The notes: generated by a model from the sequence alone, not told the origin. A stretch of 64,000 nucleotides of DNA from Bacteroidales bacterium (GCA_019454985.1 JACFNF010000007.1:1-64000), one strand, 5' to 3'. Positions 8,537-18,468 are shown, counted from the first letter of the stretch. Program-made: numbers and translations.

Positions 8537-8579
8537 AAAAAAAGTGAATAGGGAAGCTGGCTTCCCTATTCACTTTTTT
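8537..8579. terminator. Bidirectional terminator between hemD and the DUF5689 lipoprotein gene
   Basis: A long perfect stem (AAAAAAGTGAATAGGGAAG with its complement) and a 4-base loop end in T tracts on both strands. It serves hemD (+) and the convergent lipoprotein gene (-). Confidence 0.85.
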
Positions 8580-8596
8580 CATGATTATGGGCAAAG

Positions 8597-11206
8597 CTAT
8601 TTCACTTCCACCTTGCTGATTTCCCAGGTTGAAGCAATGGTAGAAGATGAGCGATAACGGAATGCGACATATACCGCAGGTTTTCCATCATAGGCTGAAA
8701 AATCTATGTCGCCCGAATCAACAAAAGCCCAATCCGTGCCGCTGGGTTTGTTTGGTACATTGATTTCGGTCCAGGTTCCTTGTGTTGCCGGATTTCCGCT
8801 TCCTGAATAATCAGTCGAAACAAGCACTTGCAGAAAAGACCACTCGGAGCTAACGAAGTTAGCGGCCTGTCTGATGGTGAGCACCGCTCCGGTGTGAGCA
8901 GAAAGGTTGATGGCCGGCGAGATGAGCCAGTCGTCATTGGGGAAGCGATCAGGATTGACATAACCGGTCATCACAGCACAACCTCCGTCAAAGTTCCCCC
9001 AACCCCACACCTGGTTTCCTTCAACGCTATATTGACTGAAGGTTCCAAGATTGCTGGAAAATGTTTCGCTGAAGAGGGCTGTTCCGCCACCGCCGCCACC
9101 GCCGCCCTCGAGCACGAAATCAGCTGAAGTGCCGGGATTATCACGCAGGCCTGCCGCACCAAAATAGCTTCGCAGATTGCCCACTGCCTTGAGTTTTTTT
9201 CCGAGGTTAGCAGGATTGTCCATCAGATTCACCTGAGCACGGAAAGCGCTTCCGGCTGGCATATTCACAAAGACGCATTGGGTATAATCCGTAACGCCGG
9301 GTGTGCTGGCAATCAGCACATTCGTAGCAAGAGTAAAGGGTGCTGACCAGTGAATGTCGGCATTGGAGGTTACAGAAGTTATACCACTTTTTACTGAACC
9401 CACTATATACCCCTTTACCCAACCATTGACATAAGGTGTGGCGTTTTGTTTACTGATGGCTTCTTCCACGGTAAACGGATTCTCGAAGGTGCCACCAACG
9501 GTACCGCCACCTCCCCCTTCGAGGAGGAAGTCGGCTGAAGTACCGGGGTTATCGCGCAAACCGGCGGCGCCAAAATAGGTACGCAGATTCCCAACGGCTT
9601 TGAGTTTTTTGCCAAGGTTGGTCGGGTTATCAAGAAGATTCACCTGTGTACGAAAATCGCTGCCGGCAGGCATATTCACAAAGACACATTGGGTATAGTC
9701 TGTAACGCCAGGCGTGCTGGCGATCAGCACATTCGTAGCAAGGGCAAAGGGTGCTGACCAGTGGATATCGTCGTTGGATGTTACGGCAGTTACGCCATTT
9801 TTCACTGAACCCACGATATAACCCTGCACCCATCCGTTGACGTAAGGAGTTGCATTTTGTTTGCTGATGGCTTCTTCAACAGTAAACGGATTCTCGAAGG
9901 TGCCGCCGGTTTCACCACCGCCGCCACCGCCGCCGGCCTGGGTACCGATATAAACATCATCTATACGGATGGAGGTTGATTTCGTTCCGCTGCCGGTATA
10001 TTTAAATGCCACTGCAATTTTCCCATCAGGGATGAAGGCCGAGAGGTCAATATCGCCCGACGGCACCCAGGTATTGTCGGCATCGGCACGGCCAACAACT
10101 TTAGCTTCTATCGGAGTCCAAGAAGCTGTGGCCACATTGACTCCGTCGAAGTTAGACGAAACCATTACTGTGAGCGGCACATCATCGCCATGTTCCCAGT
10201 AGGCTTTTGCTGTACGGAAACGCAGATACTTTTTCTGATCCATTTTCACGTTCGGGGTTACGAGCCAGGTAATCATGCTGGGCAAATTGGAGTTGTATCC
10301 TGTTGCTTGTGCATAACCATCGCCCTGATAGATTTTCCCCTGCCATTTGCGTGTTCCGGCTTCGGCAATATTGGCCCATCCCGGAATATTGATATCCGAA
10401 TTATCCTGTGCTGTACTAAAGTTTTCGTTCACCATGTCAACGGCCTCGCCACCTCCGCCACCTCCGCTGCCACAACGGGCGCTGTCCATTTTCACCTCAG
10501 TGGTAGAACGTACATACAATTGAGGTGTGGTATTGAAGATGCCTGCAATGGCAACTAAGCTTCCTTTTCCATTGGGCAAGTTTTCACCCTGAAAGCTCGC
10601 AAAGTTACTTGTACGGACAATGACAGATTTTCCACTGCAATCCTCAATAGTGCGGTTGGTAGTGACATCGGTATCGGCCCAGGTTGAGGCAGTATCGCCG
10701 GCGATGAACTGAACGTTTTCGAGTTTAATCAGCTTACACTGATAGCTTCCTGTTTTGATCTGGTCAATCGTCACAACTTCAGGCTCAATAAACTTTCTGT
10801 TGGCCAGAATTACAATATTGCTATCGTTGTGCACATTGCTTAACTGACGCAGCTTATTGTATTCCGACAGGATGACTCCTTTGAGATACACCCGGATTGA
10901 GTCGCCGACACGTAAGCCGCCTGATTCCTGAAGGCGCAGATTGATGGCTCCTGTAGCATCCTGAATATAAGCCGATTTGTAGATATTTCCAGACACCTCG
11001 TCCATCGTTACAATGCCATACACCGAAGCGTTGTTGTTAAACTGGGTGGCTCCTGTGGTATTGAGGATATTCACTAAGTCGCCAATCGTATAAACATCGC
11101 CTACAGGGATTGTCGTGATGGGAGGGCGATCAAAATCCTGTTTCACGCAGGCAGCAATAAAAGCACTTGCTGCGAGAATCATGAGTAAACTTCTTAACTT
11201 TTTCAT
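8597..11206 (-). CDS. Multidomain surface lipoprotein: DUF5689, two choice-of-anchor J domains, duplicated DUF6359
   Basis: The 869 residues begin with a lipoprotein signal (Cys20 after Ile-Ala-Ala); the residues after Cys are partly acidic, as in surface-exposed Bacteroidota lipoproteins. Domains run: DUF5689, an OB-fold-like module (about 35-240); a Gly6 linker (~248-253); a choice-of-anchor-J jelly-roll domain (~258-420); a Gly7 linker; two near-identical DUF6359 modules (434-567 and 571-704), also OB-like with GYIVGSV; a Gly8 linker; and a second jelly-roll domain to the end. OB-folds of this kind occur with extracellular nucleases, so nucleic-acid binding is possible but inferred. The gene lies 30 bases behind the TonB-dependent receptor, probably in one operon, and likely forms a receptor-lid or capture unit with it. 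Confidence 0.85.
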   Translation of the reverse strand: MKKLRSLLMILAASAFIAACVKQDFDRPPITTIPVGDVYTIGDLVNILNTTGATQFNNNASVYGIVTMDEVSGNIYKSAYIQDATGAINLRLQESGGLRVGDSIRVYLKGVILSEYNKLRQLSNVHNDSNIVILANRKFIEPEVVTIDQIKTGSYQCKLIKLENVQFIAGDTASTWADTDVTTNRTIEDCSGKSVIVRTSNFASFQGENLPNGKGSLVAIAGIFNTTPQLYVRSTTEVKMDSARCGSGGGGGGEAVDMVNENFSTAQDNSDINIPGWANIAEAGTRKWQGKIYQGDGYAQATGYNSNLPSMITWLVTPNVKMDQKKYLRFRTAKAYWEHGDDVPLTVMVSSNFDGVNVATASWTPIEAKVVGRADADNTWVPSGDIDLSAFIPDGKIAVAFKYTGSGTKSTSIRIDDVYIGTQAGGGGGGGETGGTFENPFTVEEAISKQNATPYVNGWVQGYIVGSVKNGVTAVTSNDDIHWSAPFALATNVLIASTPGVTDYTQCVFVNMPAGSDFRTQVNLLDNPTNLGKKLKAVGNLRTYFGAAGLRDNPGTSADFLLEGGGGGTVGGTFENPFTVEEAISKQNATPYVNGWVKGYIVGSVKSGITSVTSNADIHWSAPFTLATNVLIASTPGVTDYTQCVFVNMPAGSAFRAQVNLMDNPANLGKKLKAVGNLRSYFGAAGLRDNPGTSADFVLEGGGGGGGGTALFSETFSSNLGTFSQYSVEGNQVWGWGNFDGGCAVMTGYVNPDRFPNDDWLISPAINLSAHTGAVLTIRQAANFVSSEWSFLQVLVSTDYSGSGNPATQGTWTEINVPNKPSGTDWAFVDSGDIDFSAYDGKPAVYVAFRYRSSSTIASTWEISKVEVK
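9086..9907 (-). repeat. Tandem duplication, two 411-bp in-frame units
   Basis: Residues 434-570 and 571-707 of the lipoprotein are a head-to-tail duplication with a period of 137 codons. I count about 12 amino-acid differences over ~134 aligned residues, each unit ending in a poly-Gly linker. This points to recent duplication or ongoing gene conversion. Confidence 0.9.
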
Positions 11207-11236
11207 TTTTATAATTTTATATGATATTTTCTTTGA

Positions 11237-13744
11237 TTACATACGGACAGTAAGGCTCAAAAAATAGGTAGTGCCATAACCATAGGAGTATTTTTCCGGA
11301 AAGCGATTGGGATCATTCAGATCAGTACGAAGTTGTTCGAAGCCCCAGATAACCAAATCCTTATTGTTAAGCAAATTATTAATACTCAAATTAATGGCTA
11401 CGTAATGACCTTTGATCATCCATGATTTTCCACCAAAGAAATCGAGGGTAAAGCCCGGATCGAGCTTAGGCTGGTCGAGGATCATATCAATGCGCACATC
11501 ACCTTCTTTATAATTGCTCAGAATTTCTTCGGTGTGGTTGTCAGGATTTGGTTCAAGGTAAGCATCGGCAAAATAATTGGCTGTAATGCCGGCAAACCAG
11601 TATTTTGGGGCGTTGTAGCGCAGTCCTGCCGACGCAATAGTCTGCGGGGCGCCGCCAACATAATAATTTTTCAGGTAAACTAAACGATTTTCGGCCAGCA
11701 GTTTGGCATCGTTATCTGCTGAGATGGTCACCACAGGGCGGTTGGTGTAAATGTTCATACTTTTGCCGAATACAGCGTGTGCCGACAATGTGGGCGAAAG
11801 GTTGGCCTCAAGGCCGAGCTCAACACCCTGAGTTTTCTGATCCACATCTTCCATGATATAATTAATGAAGTTGCGGAGGTCTTCGTGGTAATAGCTTCTC
11901 ACCCAAAGGCCATCGTGCACTTGCGTGTGATAAAGCGTCAATCGTCCTTTAAGATTTGGTGAGCGTAGCACATAACTGATATCGCCTGCCAAAACCTTCT
12001 CGCTTGTCAATCCTTCCACAGCAAAATCGCGCGTACGGGGCGAGATGTAAGAATCTCTAAAATTAGGTGCCCGATGTAAATAAGCGCCATTCGCCACCAC
12101 ATAGTTGCGACCGTCAATGGCATAAGTGATTCCGGCTTTGGCTCCTCCGTTCAGGAAATTAAATTTCTGACCATCGCCATAAGAATTATTTGGGAATCGT
12201 CCGTTTTGCATCTTTCCTGTACGCCAAAACTGTGTCATGTTCAACTCGGCCGCAGCATACACTTCCATTTTCATGAATTTATATTCAAACTGCGACCATA
12301 GGCGGGCATTGTTCACATTGGCAAGATAATCGTAGCCATACACATCGCCTTCTTTGATGATGTGGTTGGGGTTGCGCAGGTCGTTTTGCGAAGCATCGGT
12401 AATCGTCATTGATTCCTGATCGGCATATTTGTCAATGTCGAGCCAGAAGTCGCCGCCCAAAAGGTCAACCATACGTTTGTGGTGCCGGGTTTTGGAGCTC
12501 ACAGCCATCAATCCGCCAACTAAGCGTGCAGTGGCATTGAGTTGATGCTGTACGTTGATGTTCAGCCCTAACTGGTTTTTGTCCATCCTCCGGTCTTCAA
12601 TCACGAATTTTGATTTATGTCCGGTATAAGGGTTTCCGCTTCCATTGGCATTCATGATTGTGGTTAGCTGGTCGCTATTTGCAAAATAGAAATGATCCCA
12701 TTTTATTTGCCGGAAATGCTCGTCGTTTTTCCAGAGATTGGTGTATTTCTCATAATTGGTAAAATCGCCAATGCTCAAGAAATAGCTTGGAAGGTTGCGG
12801 TAATAGTCAGGTCGCGGATCGTTGGCTTCGGTCCAGTCGAGTGCGGTTGCGCCTCCCCTTCCAAACCAATAATAAGCCGTTGACTGGACTTTGGTTTTAT
12901 CGGATGGTGTCCAGTAATGGCTTAGCTGAAACATCGGTTGGTTGTTGTTGCTCACGCGGGCGTTACGCACTTTTCCGTTTTGATAACCCCAGTTAGCATT
13001 ATAATAATTATCGCCAGTGAGGTCATAAGCTTCTTGTACCGATACCCCGGAATAAGCTCTTTTGGTTGGTGCGGCAAAGGCAATCAGCCCAAAGCTATGT
13101 CGGTTGTTGATTTTTTTCTCAACAGAGGCAAAATACGACCAGGCATCATAAAAAGTTCCCGGTACATAACCCTCCTGTGACCAGCGACGGGAGCCCGAAA
13201 GGGTGACAGCCCAACCGTTGTCCTGCATACCGGTAGAATACAAAAACATGATACGATTGTTGTAGCTGCGGTTCGAAAGAGCATAGCTCAAATTAGTAGT
13301 TTTTCGGTAGCTTCCGGCACGTGTAAGGATATTGGTCACTCCGCCAATACCTCCAAAAGCCCAGTCAGAAGCTTCCACCATGTTATTGACCTCGGTGTTG
13401 CGCATGGCATCGTTCAACCCTCCCCACGATGAATAGGAAGCGCGGCCGGTTTCCTGATCGTTCATCATCACACCATTGATAAGCACATGCGTATTTTCGG
13501 AATCGAGACCACGCATGCGATAGCGGAATGATCCAAAATTGAAACCGGCGGTAGAAACAAAAATATCGCGCGATGACTGCAGTAAGCTCGAAATCTCGTT
13601 TGACGAGCTGGTGCCTTCAAACTCTGACTCCGACAGGGTGATGGTAGGCAAATTTGGCGGAGGCACCACTGCATTAGTGTCGCTCTGCGCAACGCCTGCC
13701 ATTGCTATCAGAAGTCCTCCAATAAGTAATAGAACTTTGTGCAT
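11237..13744 (-). CDS. TonB-dependent outer-membrane receptor
   Basis: This is an outer-membrane beta-barrel with an N-terminal plug. The start is set at the ATG at 13744 (MHKVLLLIGG, signal peptide ending near VAQ at ~20), not a TTG 33 bases upstream, giving 835 residues. There is no carboxypeptidase-regulatory-like N-terminal domain, so it is not a classical SusC. The plug (about 40-140) shows YRMRGLDSENTHVLINGVMMNDQ and GGIGGVTNILTRAG. The remainder is amphipathic beta strands ending in FLSLTVRM, as expected for a barrel terminus. It is followed by the DUF5689/DUF6359 lipoprotein gene and divergent from a secreted EEP hydrolase. The ligand is unknown; the neighbours suggest a nucleotide, nucleic-acid or phosphoester product. 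Confidence 0.9.
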   Translation of the reverse strand: MHKVLLLIGGLLIAMAGVAQSDTNAVVPPPNLPTITLSESEFEGTSSSNEISSLLQSSRDIFVSTAGFNFGSFRYRMRGLDSENTHVLINGVMMNDQETGRASYSSWGGLNDAMRNTEVNNMVEASDWAFGGIGGVTNILTRAGSYRKTTNLSYALSNRSYNNRIMFLYSTGMQDNGWAVTLSGSRRWSQEGYVPGTFYDAWSYFASVEKKINNRHSFGLIAFAAPTKRAYSGVSVQEAYDLTGDNYYNANWGYQNGKVRNARVSNNNQPMFQLSHYWTPSDKTKVQSTAYYWFGRGGATALDWTEANDPRPDYYRNLPSYFLSIGDFTNYEKYTNLWKNDEHFRQIKWDHFYFANSDQLTTIMNANGSGNPYTGHKSKFVIEDRRMDKNQLGLNINVQHQLNATARLVGGLMAVSSKTRHHKRMVDLLGGDFWLDIDKYADQESMTITDASQNDLRNPNHIIKEGDVYGYDYLANVNNARLWSQFEYKFMKMEVYAAAELNMTQFWRTGKMQNGRFPNNSYGDGQKFNFLNGGAKAGITYAIDGRNYVVANGAYLHRAPNFRDSYISPRTRDFAVEGLTSEKVLAGDISYVLRSPNLKGRLTLYHTQVHDGLWVRSYYHEDLRNFINYIMEDVDQKTQGVELGLEANLSPTLSAHAVFGKSMNIYTNRPVVTISADNDAKLLAENRLVYLKNYYVGGAPQTIASAGLRYNAPKYWFAGITANYFADAYLEPNPDNHTEEILSNYKEGDVRIDMILDQPKLDPGFTLDFFGGKSWMIKGHYVAINLSINNLLNNKDLVIWGFEQLRTDLNDPNRFPEKYSYGYGTTYFLSLTVRM

Positions 13745-13856
13745 AAATAATTTTTTGATTATATTATTGTCATTCAATGTATTACAAGTAATTTTGCAAA
13801 TTGCCGTTCCTTACAGCCCGTTCCAACTTTTACCTGCTTCCGGCAACACAAGAGTG

Positions 13857-13864
13857 CAAAAATA
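13857..13864 (-). promoter_or_regulatory. Possible -7 box for the receptor operon
   Basis: TATTTTTG on the minus strand would give a ~105-base leader before the ATG at 13744. The match is exact, but the distance is long and no -33 element is clear. Confidence 0.35.
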
Positions 13865-13905
13865 GCTTTTATCTGTTTGAAAAATAGCATCAGCAAAGGT
13901 TTTAT

Positions 13906-13913
13906 TATCTTTG
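13906..13913 (+). promoter_or_regulatory. -7 box for the EEP hydrolase gene
   Basis: TATCTTTG is an exact TAnnTTTG match, 92 bases before the ATG at 14006. It nearly abuts the opposing receptor box at 13857-13864, so both divergent units could be regulated together. Confidence 0.45.
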
Positions 13914-14005
13914 CCGTAATAAAGTGTTTTTTCGAATGGCCTTCATTTCAATGGGGCAGTTCATCACAAACACCGCTATCTGCTTAGACATCTGACTCGT
14001 TGATC

Positions 14006-15055
14006 ATGAAAAAAAGTCTTCTTTTTATTCTCGCCTTTTTCTGGGTATTTTTTGTTTCACAGGTTTCGCTCCAAGCGCAACAACGCAATTTTAAAGTAGG
14101 CTGTGTTGCCTTCTACAATTTGGAAAACCTTTTCGACACCATTAACGACCCTAAAAAAAACGACGAGGAGTTTTTACCCAATGGAGCAAACCAATGGAAC
14201 AGCAAGAAATATCTGACAAAATTGGAGCGTTTGGCCGAAGCCATCGAAAGCATTGGCACGGATATCACACCCGATGGGGCAGCCATATTGGGCGTTTCGG
14301 AAATTGAGAATAAAGAAGTGTTGCTTGATCTGGCAGCAATGCCGAAGTTGCAAAAGCGTAATTATCAGGTGATTCATTATCACAGCCCCGATCTTCGCGG
14401 GGTAGATGTGGCGCTGCTGTATCAGCCAAAATACTTCAAACCCACGGGCAGCAAATCTTACCGGTTGACGGTGGAAGGCATGCCCAATTTCTATACTCGC
14501 GACCAACTGCTGGTTTCAGGGCTTTTCGACGGCGAGGAGATGCACTTTATTGTCAACCACTGGCCTTCGCGTCGTGGAGGCGAGAAGCGTTCGCTGCCTT
14601 TGAGGATGGCTGCCGCAAAACTCTCGCGCCACATCGTCGACTCGCTATTAGCCATCAACCCACAGGCCAAAATTGTGGTGATGGGCGACCTGAATGATAA
14701 CCCCACCAACAAAAGCCTGATCGAAGGACTCAATGCAAAAGGCACAACCGAAAATCTCCAGCCGGGTCAGCTATATAACACTATGTTTGCGTTTTATAAA
14801 AAAGGTATCGGGAGCAACGCCTGGCGCGACACCTGGAGTCTATTCGACCAGATTATCGTTAGTCAGGGTCTTTTAGGGAAAGATTTCTCCACTTATAAAC
14901 TCTTTAGCGCAAGGGTGCACAATAAGACCGAACTGACTCAAAAAAGTGGCCGATTCAAAGGCTATCCGCTTCGTACTTTTGCAGGAGGTGAATATATGGG
15001 TGGTTACAGCGACCACTTCCCTACCTATATTATTTTAACCAAAGAAGTCCATTAG
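14006..15055 (+). CDS. Secreted endonuclease/exonuclease/phosphatase-family hydrolase
   Basis: The 349 residues (ATG at 14006; a TTG two codons earlier is less likely) start with a signal peptide, MKKSLLFILAFFWVFF, ending near LQAQ (~24). The mature part is an EEP fold with its catalytic signatures: YNLENLFD (Asn38), SEIENKE (Glu99/101), GVDVALLYQP, NHWPSRRGG, GDLNDNP and the terminal SDHFP. The family cleaves phosphodiester bonds in DNA, RNA or small phosphoesters using a divalent metal; the location is periplasmic or extracellular. It is transcribed divergently from the receptor/lipoprotein pair and converges on mfd. Together they may degrade and import extracellular nucleic acid or phosphoesters; this is an inference from context. 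Confidence 0.88.
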   Translation: MKKSLLFILAFFWVFFVSQVSLQAQQRNFKVGCVAFYNLENLFDTINDPKKNDEEFLPNGANQWNSKKYLTKLERLAEAIESIGTDITPDGAAILGVSEIENKEVLLDLAAMPKLQKRNYQVIHYHSPDLRGVDVALLYQPKYFKPTGSKSYRLTVEGMPNFYTRDQLLVSGLFDGEEMHFIVNHWPSRRGGEKRSLPLRMAAAKLSRHIVDSLLAINPQAKIVVMGDLNDNPTNKSLIEGLNAKGTTENLQPGQLYNTMFAFYKKGIGSNAWRDTWSLFDQIIVSQGLLGKDFSTYKLFSARVHNKTELTQKSGRFKGYPLRTFAGGEYMGGYSDHFPTYIILTKEVH

Positions 15056-15081
15056 GTTTGGGACTATCTTAAATATTTAGG

Positions 15082-18000
15082 TCAGCTTTCCTCCGCTTTG
15101 AGCTCGCGTAAAATCGAAAGCGCCTGAGTAACAGAGCTAATACTACTGATATAGAGCATCAATCTGTCGTTACTTTCTTTCATTCGGCATGAACGAGGAT
15201 TTGCCTGAACAAAATGCAGGATTTTTGTAAATATTTCGCTTTGATAGAATGGCGATTGCGGATCGGCCACAAAATAACCGATAAAGGTTTTGTTGCGAAG
15301 TACTAATTTCTCAAAACCCAGACTTCGCGCCAACCAACGCATTCGTATAGAGTGAATTAAATCGGAAGCCGGAGAAGGCAAAGGGCCAAACTGGTCAATG
15401 AGCTTATCGGTGAACTGTTGTAATGCTTTTTCTTCCTGAATATTATCGAGTTCATGGTAAAGGCTCATGCGCTTGGAAGGTGAATCAACATAGTCGGCCG
15501 GCAATAGGACTTCCAGATCGGATTCGATGACGCAGTCTTTCACAAAAGGTTTGGTCACCTCAGTTTTAAACACCTCTGCAAACTCGGTTTCTTTCAATTC
15601 CTGAATGGCCTCGTCTAAAATTTTATGAAACATTTCATAACCGATATCGCTTATAAACCCGCTCTGCTCGGCTCCAAGCAGGTTTCCAGCTCCCCGGATG
15701 TCAAGGTCGCGCATGGCGATATTGAATCCGCTCCCGAGTCCGGCAAAATCCTCGATGGCTTTGAGACGCCGTTGGGCTTCCGTCGTCAGGGTGGACATAG
15801 GCGGCGCAATTAGATAACAAAAAGCTTTTTTATTCGACCGCCCAACTCTGCCCCTGAGCTGATGAAGGTCGCTCAGGCCGTAATGATGCGCATCGTTGAT
15901 GATGATGGTATTGGCATTAGGAATATCGAGTCCCGACTCGATGATGGTAGTGGCAAGCAACACATCATAGTCGCCTTCGATAAAGGCCATCATCACCTTC
16001 TCAAGCTTATCACCTTCCATCTGTCCATGAGCCACCCCAACACGAACTCCCGGAACAAAACGCAGAATCATTTCATGCACATCCAAGATATTTTGCACCC
16101 GGTTGTGCACAAAAAACACCTGTCCCCCGCGGGCAACTTCAAACACGATGGCCTCGCGGATGACCTCCTCGCTTAAAGGCCGCACTTCGGTTTGAACCGG
16201 AAAACGATTGGGAGGCGGTGTGTTGATGATACTCAGGTCGCGGGCGCCCATCATGCTGAACTGAAGGGTGCGGGGTATTGGCGTTGCAGTGAGGGTGAGG
16301 GTATCAACATTGGCTTTAAACTCTTTGAGTTTTTCTTTGGCCGACACTCCAAACTTCTGTTCTTCGTCAATGATTAGTAAACCTAAATCTTTGAATATTA
16401 CATCCTTGCTAATGATACGATGTGTTCCGATGAGGATGTCCACCTTGCCGGAAGCCAATTTTTCAAGAATCTCTTTTTGTTGTCCTGCTGATCGGAAGCG
16501 GTTGATAAACTCGACATGAACAGGAAAGTCGGCCAAGCGGGAACTGAAAGTTTTATAATGCTGAAGTGCCAAAATGGTAGTTGGCACCAAAACTGCAACC
16601 TGTTTTGAATCGGCCACAGCCTTAAAAGCAGCCCTGATGGCGATTTCGGTTTTTCCGAAGCCCACATCACCACAGATGAGCCTGTCCATCGGGGCTTCCG
16701 ATTCCATATCCGATTTCACATCCAAAGTGGCCTTGAGCTGGTCGGGCGTGTCTTCGTAAATAAATGAAGCTTCGAGTTCGTTTTGAAGATAAGTGTCGGG
16801 CAGAAACTGAAATCCTTTGCTTGCTTTTCGTTTGGCATAAAGACGAATAAGGTCGCGGGCAATGTCCTTAACACGGCTTTTAGTCTTGTTTTTCAGCTTG
16901 TTCCAGGCATTGGAGCCAAGCTTGTCGAGGCTTGGTTCGGTGCCGTCTTTGCCGCTGTATTTGGTGATGCGGTGCAGCGAATGGATGCTTACATAAAGGA
17001 TATCATCGTTGCGATAGACTAAACGGATGGCTTCCTGCAGCTTCCCGTTGTTATCAATGGTTTCGAGGCCGTCGAAACGTCCGATACCATGATCAATATG
17101 GCTGACGTAGTCGCCTGGTTTAAGGTCATACAACTCGCTGATAGTCAATGCTTCTTTTGCGCTAAAACCTTCGCGAAGATGAAATTTATGATAACGCTCA
17201 AAAATCTGATGGTCGGTAAAAACAGCCAGCTTGAGCTCCTTATCAGTAAATCCGGCATGAAGGCTGTGATAAACGGGCAAGAACAAGGGCTCATCCGACT
17301 TGTCCGACAAAGGTTGAATATCCTCGATGATGGCTTGAATGCGTTCAATTTGCCGGGGGTTATCGGAAAGAATCAAGGTGCGGTAGCCGTCATCATGGCG
17401 TTGGTTTAGCTCGGCAAGCAGTAGTTTGAAGTTTTTATTGAAAGGCATTTGTGCCCCCGTCTTAAACTCCCAAACCATTACCGGGTTCAGGATTCCGGCA
17501 TTCGCCATTTCGATTGTACGGGATTTTTCAAGCTCTTCAAGAAGCTGCGAAGAGGGGCAAAAAAGCTGGTCGGGGCTGATCAGATTGTGATCACCGGCAA
17601 TTTTGAGAAAAATTTCGTGTGCTCTCTTCCATTCCGACTCCAAACGATCGGCCAAAGACTGGGACTCCTGAATCCAAATGAGCGTTTCGGAAGGCAAAAA
17701 ACTCAAAAACGATTGTCGCTGTCCGGCAGTTTCAGGGCTCTGAATATTGGGCAACAGGTTGATCCGTTGCAACGTTTGTACGGAAAGCTGGGTCACCGGA
17801 TCGAAAGTGCGGATTGATTCCACCTCCTCACCAAAAAATTCAATCCGGTAAGGGAAATCGTTGCTAAACGAAAAAACGTCCAACAACCCACCTCGTATCG
17901 AAAACTGGCCAGGCTCGACGACGAAATCAACCCTTTCGAAATTATATTCAATCAGCACATCGCTTACAAAATCAAGAGAAACTTTCTCGCCCGTTTTCAG

Positions 18001-18450
18001 CTTCAGTGTACTTTTCGACAGGAAGTTACGTGTGACCACTTTTTCGCAAAGCGCCTCGGGATAAGTCACTACAAGGCTTCGCCTCTCGCTCACCGACCAG
18101 CGCCCCAACACCTCGGCGCGCGAAAGTATATAGGTATTATCAGCCTTTTCAGGTTCATATGGCTTACGATAGCTTGTAGGATAAAAGAGAACCCGCTTCT
18201 TGTTGAAATCAGAATTACGTTCGTCAAAAATATTTTCCAGATCGTTGTAGAAATAAGCAGCAGATTCTTTGTCCGGGCAAACTATAAGATGTTGCCCGCC
18301 AACGTAATCCGATGTAGCTGCGACCACAAGCGAGGCTGACGAACCCAGTAAGCCTTTCACAAGCAAATGTTGACGCTGCTGTAATGTTTTTCCAATTACG
18401 GGTATTGCCGGATGATCGGCATAAAGCTTTGGGAGAATGGATGAATTCAA
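15082..18450 (-). CDS. mfd: Transcription-repair coupling factor
   Basis: Mfd is a cytoplasmic ATPase that displaces RNA polymerase stalled at lesions and recruits UvrA. About 1,120 residues, the normal length. Visible: the N-terminal UvrB-like region, the CarD-like RNAP-interaction domain (LKPGDYVSHIDHGIGRF), the helicase core with GDVGFGKTEIAIRAA (Walker A), IIDEEQKFGV (DExQ box), TLTATPIPRTLQ, QLRGRVGRSNKKAFCYL, and the C-terminal TRCF domain. No ATG is available. The longest frame begins at a TTG (18471) that is itself part of a -7 box. The TTG at 18450 fits both the promoter and the family N-terminus (SSILPKLYADHP), so it is chosen. Confidence 0.95.
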   Translation of the reverse strand: MNSSILPKLYADHPAIPVIGKTLQQRQHLLVKGLLGSSASLVVAATSDYVGGQHLIVCPDKESAAYFYNDLENIFDERNSDFNKKRVLFYPTSYRKPYEPEKADNTYILSRAEVLGRWSVSERRSLVVTYPEALCEKVVTRNFLSKSTLKLKTGEKVSLDFVSDVLIEYNFERVDFVVEPGQFSIRGGLLDVFSFSNDFPYRIEFFGEEVESIRTFDPVTQLSVQTLQRINLLPNIQSPETAGQRQSFLSFLPSETLIWIQESQSLADRLESEWKRAHEIFLKIAGDHNLISPDQLFCPSSQLLEELEKSRTIEMANAGILNPVMVWEFKTGAQMPFNKNFKLLLAELNQRHDDGYRTLILSDNPRQIERIQAIIEDIQPLSDKSDEPLFLPVYHSLHAGFTDKELKLAVFTDHQIFERYHKFHLREGFSAKEALTISELYDLKPGDYVSHIDHGIGRFDGLETIDNNGKLQEAIRLVYRNDDILYVSIHSLHRITKYSGKDGTEPSLDKLGSNAWNKLKNKTKSRVKDIARDLIRLYAKRKASKGFQFLPDTYLQNELEASFIYEDTPDQLKATLDVKSDMESEAPMDRLICGDVGFGKTEIAIRAAFKAVADSKQVAVLVPTTILALQHYKTFSSRLADFPVHVEFINRFRSAGQQKEILEKLASGKVDILIGTHRIISKDVIFKDLGLLIIDEEQKFGVSAKEKLKEFKANVDTLTLTATPIPRTLQFSMMGARDLSIINTPPPNRFPVQTEVRPLSEEVIREAIVFEVARGGQVFFVHNRVQNILDVHEMILRFVPGVRVGVAHGQMEGDKLEKVMMAFIEGDYDVLLATTIIESGLDIPNANTIIINDAHHYGLSDLHQLRGRVGRSNKKAFCYLIAPPMSTLTTEAQRRLKAIEDFAGLGSGFNIAMRDLDIRGAGNLLGAEQSGFISDIGYEMFHKILDEAIQELKETEFAEVFKTEVTKPFVKDCVIESDLEVLLPADYVDSPSKRMSLYHELDNIQEEKALQQFTDKLIDQFGPLPSPASDLIHSIRMRWLARSLGFEKLVLRNKTFIGYFVADPQSPFYQSEIFTKILHFVQANPRSCRMKESNDRLMLYISSISSVTQALSILRELKAEES

Positions 18451-18468
18451 AAAGACGGATTTTGCGGG

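Noticed and set aside
10436..10465. Poly-Gly coding runs as assembly artefacts
   Set aside because: They fall exactly at domain boundaries in three places with the frame kept, as expected of flexible linkers.
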